DNA of 64,000 nucleotides. It comes from CALBPI01 sp038533155 (GTDB lineage: Bacteria > Pseudomonadota > Gammaproteobacteria > Steroidobacterales > Woeseiaceae). Numbering within the stretch: position 1 is the stretch's first letter; each line of letters begins with the position of its first letter. A program made the position numbers and the translations under genes. This document shows, in pieces, positions 36,832-44,825 of this stretch. The stretch lies in contig JBCAZH010000005.1 of NCBI GenBank assembly GCA_038533155.1, positions 1 to 64,000 of the forward strand, given 5' to 3'. The notes under the pieces were generated by a model. The model worked only from the letters and a program-made list of their open reading frames with translations. It did no database searches and was not told the DNA's origin.

Positions 36832-38084
36832 GTGATCAATTCCAGCGCGGTAAAGTCTGGAATTTCCGCAGCGATCGTACGATCGGCAAGGTGTCGAAGT
36901 GAGGCGTCGCTGAGATTCGCGGTGAGTTCGCGACAAAACGCATAAGTTAATAGTTGGGTTGCCGTGGCCTCGTCGATTCCGCGTGCACGCAGGTAGAACA
37001 ACGATTGCGGATCGAGCTGACCTACCGTCGCACCGTGAGCGCATTTCACATCGTCTGCATAAATCTCGAGCTCGGGTTTGGTGTCGATTTCGGCATGATC
37101 CGACAACAGCAAATTGGCATTGGATTGCGCGGCATCGGTGCCGTCTGCACCGACGTGCACCATGACCTTGCCGTTGAAGACACAGCGGGATCGATCACGC
37201 AGGATTCCGCGGTAGTTCTCCCGGCTCACGGTGTCGCGGGCCACATGATCCACTTGCGTGTGGTTGTCGATGTGCTGGCGATCGTTACTCAAGTAGACAC
37301 CATCGAGATAGGCCGCAGCATTGCTGTCATTTAGGCGAAGGTTGAGTTCGTTGCGCACCAGCTTGCCGCCGGTATCTAGCGTCAACGTGTGGCAACTTGC
37401 CCCTGCGGCAATATCGGCGTCGATTCGCGTGAATACCAACGATGCGTCGCCGGTGGTTTGCAGGCGTGTGTGGGTCAGAGTTGAGTTCGGTTCAAGGTTG
37501 ATCGATGTCACCAAACTCAGCATTTGAGACTGTACGGAGGCGCTGATCAAATGGTCAGCAATCTTCACATCAGCGCCTTCGGAGACATGAATATGCAATC
37601 GCGTTTGCGCCATCGTATTTTCTGCGAGCGGAAGGTGAACGCAATGCAGCGTTTCTTCAGTCTGGCCTTCTACCGAAATCTGGTAGCGCCCCTGTGTCGC
37701 TATGGTGTTTAGCCACACCAACGCGTCCGCCGGGTCATCCAGGACGCCAACCATCGGCGCGACGTCAATCGGACGAATCGAAATCCCTGCTGGCAAGCTA
37801 CTGAGATTGGGTAGGTACTCGCCGCCGCCGAATACGGCGCAGTTCGTAAGTCCCGTATCCTTTTGCCATTCGGCAAGTGCAGCGGCGGCATCACCGCCAC
37901 GAACGTCGGACTGCAGGGCTTGCGTCGCGTAGTCAGCAAACACGTCGCTACGCGTGTAGCGCCATCGCTCGACACGGCGCGCTGGAAACCCGAGTGCGGA
38001 CAACGCGGCGATCGCCGCGCGTTCAGGCTCGCCGTCGCGATGTGCTAGCCCTTGGATGGATTGGAGTAGGGGATCGACGCTCAT
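36828..38084 (-). CDS. sufD: Fe-S cluster scaffold subunit SufD
   Basis: 418-residue beta-helix protein that forms the SufBC2D scaffold with SufB and SufC. It shows the family core GKVMVHVGADGTDAAQSNANLLLSD-type region and the C-terminal CAHGATVGQLDPQSLFYLRARGI. It overlaps sufC by four bases upstream and sufS downstream, so all SUF genes form one tightly packed operon. Confidence 0.93.
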   Translation of the reverse strand: MSVDPLLQSIQGLAHRDGEPERAAIAALSALGFPARRVERWRYTRSDVFADYATQALQSDVRGGDAAAALAEWQKDTGLTNCAVFGGGEYLPNLSSLPAGISIRPIDVAPMVGVLDDPADALVWLNTIATQGRYQISVEGQTEETLHCVHLPLAENTMAQTRLHIHVSEGADVKIADHLISASVQSQMLSLVTSINLEPNSTLTHTRLQTTGDASLVFTRIDADIAAGASCHTLTLDTGGKLVRNELNLRLNDSNAAAYLDGVYLSNDRQHIDNHTQVDHVARDTVSRENYRGILRDRSRCVFNGKVMVHVGADGTDAAQSNANLLLSDHAEIDTKPELEIYADDVKCAHGATVGQLDPQSLFYLRARGIDEATATQLLTYAFCRELTANLSDASLRHLADRTIAAEIPDFTALELIT

Positions 38085-38833
38085 GCAGCCGCTTCCTCCA
38101 GGACCCAGTCATAGCCTCGGGACTCGAGCTCAAGCGCTAACGACTTATCGCCCGAGCGAATAATCTTGCCGTTCGCAAGGACGTGCACGAAATCCGGCTC
38201 GATGTAGTCGAGTAGACGTTGGTAATGAGTCACCATAAGAAACGCACGGCCAGGGTCACGCAGTGCGTTGACACCTTCGGCGACGATTTTCAGTGCATCG
38301 ATGTCCAGGCCGGAGTCGGTTTCGTCGAGCACGCACAGTGAAGGTTCAAGCACCGACATTTGGAACACTTCGTTGCGCTTTTTCTCACCACCCGAAAACC
38401 CTTCGTTGACACCTCGATTCAGGAAGCCGGGATCCATTTGCATTGATTTCATTTTTTCGCGGGCGAGTTTCATGAAGTCAACCGCGCTGAGTTCGGGTTC
38501 GCCGCGTGCTTCTCGGACTGCATTCAAAGCCGCCCTCAACAAGTAGGTGTTGTTCACGCCAGGAATTTCGACAGGATACTGAAACGCCAAGAACAGACCC
38601 GCTCTTGCCCGCTCTTCGGGTTCCAGCTCGAGCAAATCCGTGTTTTGGAACTCGACGCTGCCGCCGGTCACGGTATAGTCATCGCGCCCTGCGAGAACGT
38701 TGGCCAACGTACTCTTGCCGGACCCGTTAGGCCCCATGATGGCGTGTACTTCGCCGGGCTGGATGGTCAGGTCGAGTCCTTTCAGAATCTCCGTGTCACC
38801 CACATTGGCGCGAAGTGATTGAATCTTGAGCAT
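38081..38833 (-). CDS. sufC: SUF ATPase SufC
   Basis: 250-residue ABC-type ATPase of the SUF scaffold. Walker A is in AIMGPNGSGKSTLANVL (about 35), the signature in GFSGGEKKRNEVFQM (about 147), Walker B in LCVLDETDSGLDIDALK. It lies between sufB (11 bases) and sufD (overlap). It powers cluster assembly on SufB/SufD. Confidence 0.96.
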   Translation of the reverse strand: MLKIQSLRANVGDTEILKGLDLTIQPGEVHAIMGPNGSGKSTLANVLAGRDDYTVTGGSVEFQNTDLLELEPEERARAGLFLAFQYPVEIPGVNNTYLLRAALNAVREARGEPELSAVDFMKLAREKMKSMQMDPGFLNRGVNEGFSGGEKKRNEVFQMSVLEPSLCVLDETDSGLDIDALKIVAEGVNALRDPGRAFLMVTHYQRLLDYIEPDFVHVLANGKIIRSGDKSLALELESRGYDWVLEEAAA

Positions 38834-38844
38834 GGTTGGTTCCT

Positions 38845-40293
38845 TTATCCGACAGCGCCTTCCAGGCTGACGTTCAATAGAGCTTGGGCTTCGACCGCGA
38901 ATTCCATCGGCAACTCGCGAAACACGTCTTTGCAGAATCCGTTGACGATTAAATTGACCGCGTCTTCTTCGCCGATCCCGCGTTGGCGGCAGTAAAACAG
39001 CTGGTCCTCACCAATACGCGATGTTGTCGCCTCGTGTTCGACTGTGGTGCTGGCATTACGTACCTCCATGTACGGGAACGTATGCGCTCCACATTCCGAA
39101 CCGATCAGCAGCGAATCGCACTGCGTGTAGTTTCTCGCGCCGGTGGCTTGGGGCATGACTTTGACCAGTCCGCGGTAGGACTGTTGGGCTCGACCCGCCG
39201 AGATACCTTTGGAGACAATGGTACTGCTCGTGTTTTTGCCGATATGAATCATCTTGGTGCCGGTGTCCGCCTGCTGCAGATTGTTGGTCACCGCGACGGA
39301 ATAGAACTCACCTTTGCTGTCATCCCCACGGAGAATGCAACTCGGGTACTTCCAAGTGATGGCGGATCCGGTTTCGACCTGGGTCCACGAGATTTTCGAT
39401 CGTGCTTCGCGGCAGTCACCGCGTTTGGTGACAAAATTGTAGATGCCGCCGCGACCTTCCTCGTCGCCGGGGTACCAATTTTGTACCGTCGAGTACTTGA
39501 TCTCGGCATCTTCGAGGGCGACCAGTTCGACCACCGCGGCATGCAGCTGATTCTCATCTCGCATCGGTGCGGTGCAGCCTTCCAGATAGCTCACATGGCT
39601 ACCGCGATCTGCGACGATCAAAGTGCGTTCGAATTGCCCTGTGTTCATTTCGTTAATACGGAAATACGTCGACAGTTCCATTGGGCACCGGACGCCGGGC
39701 GGAATGTACACGAAAGAGCCGTCACTGAAGACTGCGGAGTTGAGCGCGGTGAAGTAGTTGTCTGACCTCGGCACGACACTCCCGAGATATTTTTGAACGA
39801 GCTCGGGATATTCGCGGACTGCTTCCGAGAACGAACAGAAAATCACCCCTGCCTCAGCCAGCTTATCGCGGAACGTAGTGGTCACCGACACCGAATCAAA
39901 CACGGCGTCAACGGCGACCCCCGCAAGGCGCGCGCGTTCATGCAAAGGAATGCCAAGCTTGTCGTAGGTCTCAAGTAACTTCGGATCAACCTCATCGAGA
40001 CTCTTAGGTCGATCGTCATCGGACTTCGGCGCGGAGAAGTAAGAGATCGCTTGGTAGTCGATGGGGGGGTACTCGACGTGCGCCCATTCCGGCTCCGTCA
40101 TCCCTTTCCATATCTCGAACGCTTGCAGCCGCCAAGCCAGCATGTACTCGGGTTCCTGCTTGCGCGCAGAGATAGCCCGGATGACATCTTCATTCAGCCC
40201 GGGTGGCAATGTATCCGAATCAATGTCGGTGACGAATCCATGTTGGTACTTTTTGCCAACAAACTCGCGCGCATCGGCGCCGTCAGTACTCAT
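38845..40293 (-). CDS. sufB: Fe-S cluster scaffold SufB
   Basis: 482-residue beta-helix protein on which the nascent cluster is built. Family motifs: YPPIDYQAISYFSAPK, FSDGSFVYIPPGVRCPMELSTY, SYLEGCTAPMRD with a conserved Cys, and SECGAHTFPYMEVRNAST. The ATG at 40293 overlaps the stop of the sufR-like gene by four bases. First structural gene of the operon. Confidence 0.96.
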   Translation of the reverse strand: MSTDGADAREFVGKKYQHGFVTDIDSDTLPPGLNEDVIRAISARKQEPEYMLAWRLQAFEIWKGMTEPEWAHVEYPPIDYQAISYFSAPKSDDDRPKSLDEVDPKLLETYDKLGIPLHERARLAGVAVDAVFDSVSVTTTFRDKLAEAGVIFCSFSEAVREYPELVQKYLGSVVPRSDNYFTALNSAVFSDGSFVYIPPGVRCPMELSTYFRINEMNTGQFERTLIVADRGSHVSYLEGCTAPMRDENQLHAAVVELVALEDAEIKYSTVQNWYPGDEEGRGGIYNFVTKRGDCREARSKISWTQVETGSAITWKYPSCILRGDDSKGEFYSVAVTNNLQQADTGTKMIHIGKNTSSTIVSKGISAGRAQQSYRGLVKVMPQATGARNYTQCDSLLIGSECGAHTFPYMEVRNASTTVEHEATTSRIGEDQLFYCRQRGIGEEDAVNLIVNGFCKDVFRELPMEFAVEAQALLNVSLEGAVG

Positions 40294-40757
40294 CGCAGTG
40301 TGTCCTTATGCAGAATTCGATCAATCGGCAGCAACGGAATCTCCTCGGGAACCGAACGTTCGCCTTTGAGATCGGTCAACGAGATATGTGTCAGCGCTGC
40401 TCGGATGCTGGAATTAATTTGTTGCCATTGAGAGCCCACGCCGCAAACCGGCTCGAGCTCGCAAGCGTGCCCGGCCGTTGCGCATTCTGTGATGGCGACA
40501 GGGCCTTCGATCGCATCGATGATCTCTGCGGCGCTAATCGCGTCGGCGGACCGGGTGAGGGAGTACCCACCGGTGGCACCGCGCCTTGCGCTAACCAGGC
40601 CGGCGCGTGCCATGCCTTTCAGCAGCTTGCTGACGGTTGCAATGCCCAGCCCGGTTTGCCCGGCAATCTCGCTCGCGGAAATCGGTCGGTTCGGGTCATC
40701 GGACAGATGGGCCAACACCACCGTCCCGTAGTCAGTCATTTTGCTGATTTTGAACAT
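40290..40757 (-). CDS. Rrf2-family SUF system regulator (SufR/IscR-like)
   Basis: 155-residue winged-helix repressor of the Rrf2 family, the SUF-linked type. HTH: SASEIAGQTGLGIATVSKLLKGMARAGLV. The cluster-binding cysteines are likely in ITECATAGHACELEPVCG (three Cys, spacing C-x6-C-x5-C). It probably loses or gains an Fe-S cluster to sense cluster supply. The ATG at 40757 is preferred over in-frame codons further up, which reach into the mla promoter. It sits first in the operon, and its own promoter carries palindromes. Confidence 0.9.
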   Translation of the reverse strand: MFKISKMTDYGTVVLAHLSDDPNRPISASEIAGQTGLGIATVSKLLKGMARAGLVSARRGATGGYSLTRSADAISAAEIIDAIEGPVAITECATAGHACELEPVCGVGSQWQQINSSIRAALTHISLTDLKGERSVPEEIPLLPIDRILHKDTLR

Positions 40758-40783
40758 CGTTTCGATATTCGGAACTCTAAAGC

Positions 40784-40818
40784 GTACTATTTTAGTCCTG
40801 TTTAAATCAGGACGGCAA
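40784..40818 (-). promoter_or_regulatory. sufR promoter with overlapping palindromic operators
   Basis: Reading the minus strand, TTGCCG (40818-40813), 18 bases, then TAAAAT (40794-40789) is a good promoter 31 bases before the sufR ATG. Over the -10 lies ACTA-AAA-TAGT (40786-40796), which matches the core of the IscR type-1 site. Across the spacer is a second inverted repeat GTCCTG-n7-CAGGAC (40795-40813). Both would place a repressor on the promoter. The operator assignment is inferred, not proven. Confidence 0.5.
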
Positions 40819-40831
40819 GCAGTGGGTGTGT

Positions 40832-40840
40832 TGTTATAAT
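40832..40840 (+). promoter_or_regulatory. Extended -10 promoter for mlaF
   Basis: TGTTATAAT: a perfect TATAAT at 40835-40840 with a TG two bases before it (extended -10). No -35 is evident. The position, 108 bases before the mlaF ATG, fits the mla operon, transcribed divergently from the SUF operon. Confidence 0.45.
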
Positions 40841-40947
40841 GCGAACAACGAACAGGCGTAGCTCCGCGGAACGGCTGGAGGTAACCCAAGACCTGTCTCC
40901 AAAATGCAACAGGCCCACGACCGACGGTGGTGGTTCCGGGGACATAT

Positions 40948-41781
40948 ATGCTGTCTGACAATGTGGTTGAGATCGAGGATCTGCACTACTCGCGCGGACC
41001 CAGAGAGATTTTTAGTGGCCTTAACCTTGCGATCCGGCGTGGAGAGGTGACGGCGATCATGGGCCCGAGTGGCACCGGCAAGACAACCCTATTGCGGTTG
41101 ATCACGGGCCAGCTGGTGCCCGATCGCGGCAGAATTCGGGTCGATGGCGAGTGGTTGGATCAGTTGCGCCGGCCGGGTTTGTACGACTTGCGCCGCCGCA
41201 TCGGGATGCTGTTTCAAAATGGTGCGTTGCTGACCGACTTCAATGTTTTTGAGAATGTCGCGTTCCCGCTGCGCGAGCACTTCGATCTTCCCAATCGTTT
41301 GATCCGCCACATCGTGCTGACCAAGCTGCACGCTGTGGGGCTGCGCGGTGCGGCTTACATGGAGCCCGGTGAGTTGTCGGGCGGCATGGCACGCCGCGTC
41401 GCACTGGCCCGAGCGATGGCAACCGATCCAAAGATTTTGATTTATGACGAACCGTTCGTTGGCCTCGACCCGATTTCAATGGGCGTCATTGTGCGGTTGG
41501 TGCGTCGCATGAACGATGCGTTGGGGATCTCGTCGATCGTGGTGAGTCACGATGTGCAGGAGCTCAGTTCGGTAGCCGACTCCAGCTACCTCATATCTGA
41601 GGGAAAAGTCGCCGCTGGTGGCAGCCCCGACGAATTGCACAATGCGCAGTCGGAGCTGGTGCGTCAGTTTATGCACGGCATGGCCGATGGTCCGGTGCCG
41701 TTTCATTTTCCCGCCGAAGACTATACGTCGCAGCTGTTTGACGACGGACGCGTGCCAAAGGATCGACAAGATGATTCGTGA
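40948..41781 (+). CDS. mlaF: Phospholipid transport ATPase MlaF
   Basis: 277-residue ABC ATPase of the inner-membrane MlaFEDB complex, which moves phospholipids between the inner and outer membranes. Walker A MGPSGTGKTTLLRLITG (about 40), Q-loop GMLFQNGALLTDFNVFENVAFPL, signature ELSGGMARRVALARAMA and Walker B LIYDEPFVGLDP. The ATG at 40948 with GGGGA upstream is preferred over a GTG at 40927. It overlaps mlaE by 11 bases. Confidence 0.94.
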   Translation: MLSDNVVEIEDLHYSRGPREIFSGLNLAIRRGEVTAIMGPSGTGKTTLLRLITGQLVPDRGRIRVDGEWLDQLRRPGLYDLRRRIGMLFQNGALLTDFNVFENVAFPLREHFDLPNRLIRHIVLTKLHAVGLRGAAYMEPGELSGGMARRVALARAMATDPKILIYDEPFVGLDPISMGVIVRLVRRMNDALGISSIVVSHDVQELSSVADSSYLISEGKVAAGGSPDELHNAQSELVRQFMHGMADGPVPFHFPAEDYTSQLFDDGRVPKDRQDDS

Positions 41782-42535
41782 TCTTGCAGAGACATTCGGC
41801 GGTTTCGTTCGGACGTTTGGCGCCTCGCAACTGTTTTTCGCGCGTCTGCTGGCAGAATCGCCGCGCGTGTTGTTACGACCATCGTTGGTGTCCAAACAGG
41901 TCTACAACGCCGGAGCGTTGTCGCTGGTGTTGATTATGGTTTGCGGCTTTTTTGTCGGGGCTGTGATCGGCTTACAGTCGTATTCGAACCTCGCTCGATT
42001 CGGCGCGGAAGACCAGGTGGGACCGTTCTCCGCGCTGGCCTTAATGAAAGAGCTCGGCCCCGTGATAACGGCGTTGTTGTTCGCTGGTCGAGCCGGTACT
42101 GCGCTCGCTTCCGAGATCGGACTGATGCGTGTCACCGATCAACTATCGGCAATGGAAATGATGGCAATCGATCCGGTAGTAAGAGTGGCGGTACCGCGGT
42201 TCTTAGGCGGTGCATTCTCGCTGCCTCTGCTCGTTGCGATATTTACGAGCATAGGGATTCTGGGTGCCTATGTCGTTGGTGTGCCATTGATGGGACTCGA
42301 TTCGGGTGCGTTCTGGTCCGAGATGAAGCAGGGCGTGGCTCAAGCCGACATCTGGGAAGGCATTATCAAGAGCATCGTGTTTGGCATCGCCGCGAGTCTT
42401 ATCGCGGTCTGGGAAGGCTATAACTGTCAGCCAACCGCCGAGGGTGTCGGTCGTGCGACAACGAGAACGGTGGTGATTTCGGCGGTCGTCGTGTTGATTT
42501 TCGACTTCATGATTACGGCAATCGCAATTACTTGA
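41771..42535 (+). CDS. mlaE: Phospholipid transport permease MlaE
   Basis: 254-residue polytopic permease (about five helices). Family marks: ALMKELGPVITALLFAGRAGTALASEIGLM and GYNCQPTAEGVGRATTRTVV. ATG at 41771 within the end of mlaF. The earlier in-frame start (41618) only reads through mlaF and was discarded. mlaD begins 10 bases after its stop. Confidence 0.95.
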   Translation: MIRDLAETFGGFVRTFGASQLFFARLLAESPRVLLRPSLVSKQVYNAGALSLVLIMVCGFFVGAVIGLQSYSNLARFGAEDQVGPFSALALMKELGPVITALLFAGRAGTALASEIGLMRVTDQLSAMEMMAIDPVVRVAVPRFLGGAFSLPLLVAIFTSIGILGAYVVGVPLMGLDSGAFWSEMKQGVAQADIWEGIIKSIVFGIAASLIAVWEGYNCQPTAEGVGRATTRTVVISAVVVLIFDFMITAIAIT

Positions 42536-42545
42536 GGAAGTTGCT

Positions 42546-43007
42546 ATGCAACAAACAAAGTCAGTAGAGATTGGTACGGGCGCATTTGTCTTACTGGGCT
42601 TCGCAGCCTTATTTTTCCTAACCACACAGACGTCGAACTTGCAGAGTTTTGACGATGGTTACTTTGATGTCACTGCCCATTTCGACAATATCGGCGGCCT
42701 TAAAGTGCGATCGCCGGTGAGCATGGCCGGGGTCAAAATCGGCCGTGTGCAATCCATTGAGTTCGATCGCGAGCGCTTTGACGCGCTGGTGGTGCTTCGA
42801 ATTGATGCAAAGTACGACCAAATTCCTGATGACAGTGACGCCAGCATTCTTACGGCCGGATTACTTGGGTCGCAGTATGTCGGCTTGCAACCCGGCGGTT
42901 CGGACCTATATCTCGAAGAGGGCAGTGAGCTTGAGTTCACTCAGTCGGCCATCGTGCTCGAGAATCTAATCGGCCGTTTTTTGGTGAACGCAGGCGGTAG
43001 CGACTAG
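42546..43007 (+). CDS. mlaD: Phospholipid-binding MCE protein MlaD
   Basis: 153-residue membrane-anchored MCE-domain protein with one N-terminal helix (about 10-27) and the MCE core VTAHFDNIGGLKVRSPVSMAGVKIGRV. It forms a hexameric ring in the periplasm that carries lipid to MlaF/E. The ATG has GAGGAAGTTGCT upstream. Length and order match the mla operon. Confidence 0.94.
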   Translation: MQQTKSVEIGTGAFVLLGFAALFFLTTQTSNLQSFDDGYFDVTAHFDNIGGLKVRSPVSMAGVKIGRVQSIEFDRERFDALVVLRIDAKYDQIPDDSDASILTAGLLGSQYVGLQPGGSDLYLEEGSELEFTQSAIVLENLIGRFLVNAGGSD

Positions 43008-43044
43008 TCGAACCTCTAAAGCGACCGACTAGGAATCCAAGGAC

Positions 43045-43689
43045 ATGACTATGATCAAACGAAGAAAACAAACACTGGGCATTTGGATCGCAGCAATTGC
43101 CGCGATGGCGCTGAGCATGCCTTCGTACGCACAAGAGGACGTCACACCAATGGATGTGGTCAATGGTGCGATTGAAGACATCAAGGCCGGTCTTGCGGAT
43201 AACCGACAAACCTACCTCGATGACGAAGCGGCGTTGATCGAATGGGTCGATAGCTTGCTAGCCCCAAGATTTGATCGTAACTACGCCGGGCGGCTGGTGT
43301 TAGCAAGACACTGGCGCGGTGCGAGCAATGATCAGAAGCGTCGATTCATTCAAGGTTTTTACAACGCGATGTTGAGCCGTTATGCGACCGGCATTCTCGA
43401 ATTCCGCGAAGATCGACTCAAGATTCTCCCGCAGCGTGGGGAGTCCAAAGAAAATCGGGCGACGATCTATACCGAGGTGACGTTAGACGACGGCAGCTCC
43501 GTGGTGGTCGAGTATCGAATGGTCAAGCGTGGAGACGCGGGCTGGCAGGTCTTTGATGTGTCCATCGACGGCATCAGCTACGTTCGCAACTTCCGAGCGG
43601 AAATCGATGCGGAGATCAAGAAGACCAGCTTGGATGCGGTCATCGAACGTCTTGAATCAGAAGCGAAGCTAACTGACGAGGCTGCGTAG
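43045..43689 (+). CDS. mlaC: Periplasmic phospholipid carrier MlaC
   Basis: 214-residue secreted protein with a signal peptide (about 1-28, MPSYAQ) and the Tol2/MlaC domain (DVVNGAIEDIKAGL, LVLARHWRGASNDQKRRF, then WQVFDVSIDGISYVRNFRAE, all diagnostic). It ferries phospholipids between MlaA and MlaD. Its TAG stop overlaps the GTG start of mlaB by one base. Confidence 0.94.
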   Translation: MTMIKRRKQTLGIWIAAIAAMALSMPSYAQEDVTPMDVVNGAIEDIKAGLADNRQTYLDDEAALIEWVDSLLAPRFDRNYAGRLVLARHWRGASNDQKRRFIQGFYNAMLSRYATGILEFREDRLKILPQRGESKENRATIYTEVTLDDGSSVVVEYRMVKRGDAGWQVFDVSIDGISYVRNFRAEIDAEIKKTSLDAVIERLESEAKLTDEAA

Positions 43690-44009
43690 TGCGACCAAAA
43701 ATTGCACCGGGACCGGAAGAGGGCAGCTTTACGATCGAGGGCGAACTTACGTTCGATACGGTCGGTAGCTTGCTCGACTTTGGCACCAAGCAGTTCGAAC
43801 CGCATAGTCATATCGTCGTCGATCTGTCCGGAGTTGAAGAGGCAGACAGCGCAGGGCTGGCCCTGTTGATCGAGTGGGTGACGTGGGCCAACCACAGCGT
43901 CCGAGAGATGGTGTACGAGAACGTCCCAGAGCGGCTCTTGAACATCGCTGCAATCAGTGAAGTCGAGGGCCTATTGGGCGCTGGCGAAAGATGGAGCGGT
44001 TTTCTCTAG
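43689..44009 (+). CDS. mlaB: STAS-domain protein MlaB
   Basis: 106-residue STAS-fold subunit that binds and stabilises MlaF. The key stretch is VDLSGVEEADSAGLALLIEW, and the length matches. GTG start overlapping mlaC. Last gene of the operon. Its stop, and that of convergent mlaA, lie in a perfect inverted repeat TCTCTAG-GGT-CTAGAGA (44003-44019). Confidence 0.9.
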   Translation: MRPKIAPGPEEGSFTIEGELTFDTVGSLLDFGTKQFEPHSHIVVDLSGVEEADSAGLALLIEWVTWANHSVREMVYENVPERLLNIAAISEVEGLLGAGERWSGFL

Positions 44010-44012
44010 GGT

Positions 44013-44777
44013 CTAGAGATCGTCGTCGAAACTGTCCAGATCGTCGTCAAACCCTTCTTCAAGCTCGAACTCATCTTCGGGTTCGGGCGGTTGCCCGTCG
44101 TAGATCACGAAATTCCTGTTCTGTAGATAGGCTTCGCGTACGAAAATGTACGGGTCATTGGATGCTGCGATTTGGCCGTCGAGTGCCAACAGGCTAGCCC
44201 GTGCTTGGATAATCTGAAGGATAAAAGACTTATCGCGGATGCCAGTGTCATCGATCAAATTACGGCCGTGCAGTAGTTGGTTCGGGATCAAGCCGACACC
44301 GCCGCGCACGGTGCTGGGTCCCCAAAACGGCAGCACGATATAGGGCCCGCTCGGAACCCCCCAGACAGCCATGGTCTGGCCGAAGTCCTCGCTATGCTTG
44401 TCCAGCCCAGCGGCGGTCGCGGGATCGAAGATACCCGCTATCCCAACGGTTGAGTTCAACAAGAACCTGCCGGCGTCCGATAACGCGTCAACCGGCTTGC
44501 CTTGCAGCAAGTTGTTGACCATGGTGATTGGCGTGCTCAAGTTGGCGAACACGTTGGAGACACCGCGCTCCACTGGGTCGGGTGTAATGAACCGGTAGCC
44601 TTTTGCCAACGGCTTTAGCAAGACACGGTCAAGGCCGTTATTGAATCCATAAATTGAACGGTTTACAGGTTCCCATGGATCGCCTGTCGAAATTTTCTCG
44701 CCCTGCGACGCGCAGGCCGATAATCCGACTAGCAAGGCTGCGGCGATTACGCCGCGTTTGATGAAGTTCCGTTGCAT
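44013..44777 (-). CDS. mlaA: Outer-membrane lipoprotein MlaA (VacJ)
   Basis: 254-residue lipoprotein: signal peptide with lipobox VGLSAC (Cys22), then the MlaA domain (DPWEPVNRSIYGFNNGLDR, GVSNVFANLSTPITMVNNLL, FGQTMAVWGVPSGPYIVLPF). It removes misplaced phospholipids from the outer leaflet. The C-terminus is unusually acidic (EDEFELEEGFDDDLDSFDDDL). Encoded convergently to mlaFEDCB rather than within it. Confidence 0.93.
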   Translation of the reverse strand: MQRNFIKRGVIAAALLVGLSACASQGEKISTGDPWEPVNRSIYGFNNGLDRVLLKPLAKGYRFITPDPVERGVSNVFANLSTPITMVNNLLQGKPVDALSDAGRFLLNSTVGIAGIFDPATAAGLDKHSEDFGQTMAVWGVPSGPYIVLPFWGPSTVRGGVGLIPNQLLHGRNLIDDTGIRDKSFILQIIQARASLLALDGQIAASNDPYIFVREAYLQNRNFVIYDGQPPEPEDEFELEEGFDDDLDSFDDDL

Positions 44778-44825
44778 CGTATTACAGTGCCTTCCAGGAC
44801 GTGACGAAAAAAGGGGCTAACAACC

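Noticed and set aside
36832..37044. 71-codon N-terminal extension of sufS
   Set aside because: It lies inside sufD in another frame; the ATG at 36831 gives the family N-terminus.
38983..39765. 260-codon plus-strand open frame inside sufB
   Set aside because: Shadow of conserved SufB codons.
44003..44019. Inverted repeat TCTCTAG-GGT-CTAGAGA as a terminator
   Set aside because: Short AT-rich stem without a T run, composed of the two stop codons; noted under mlaB only.
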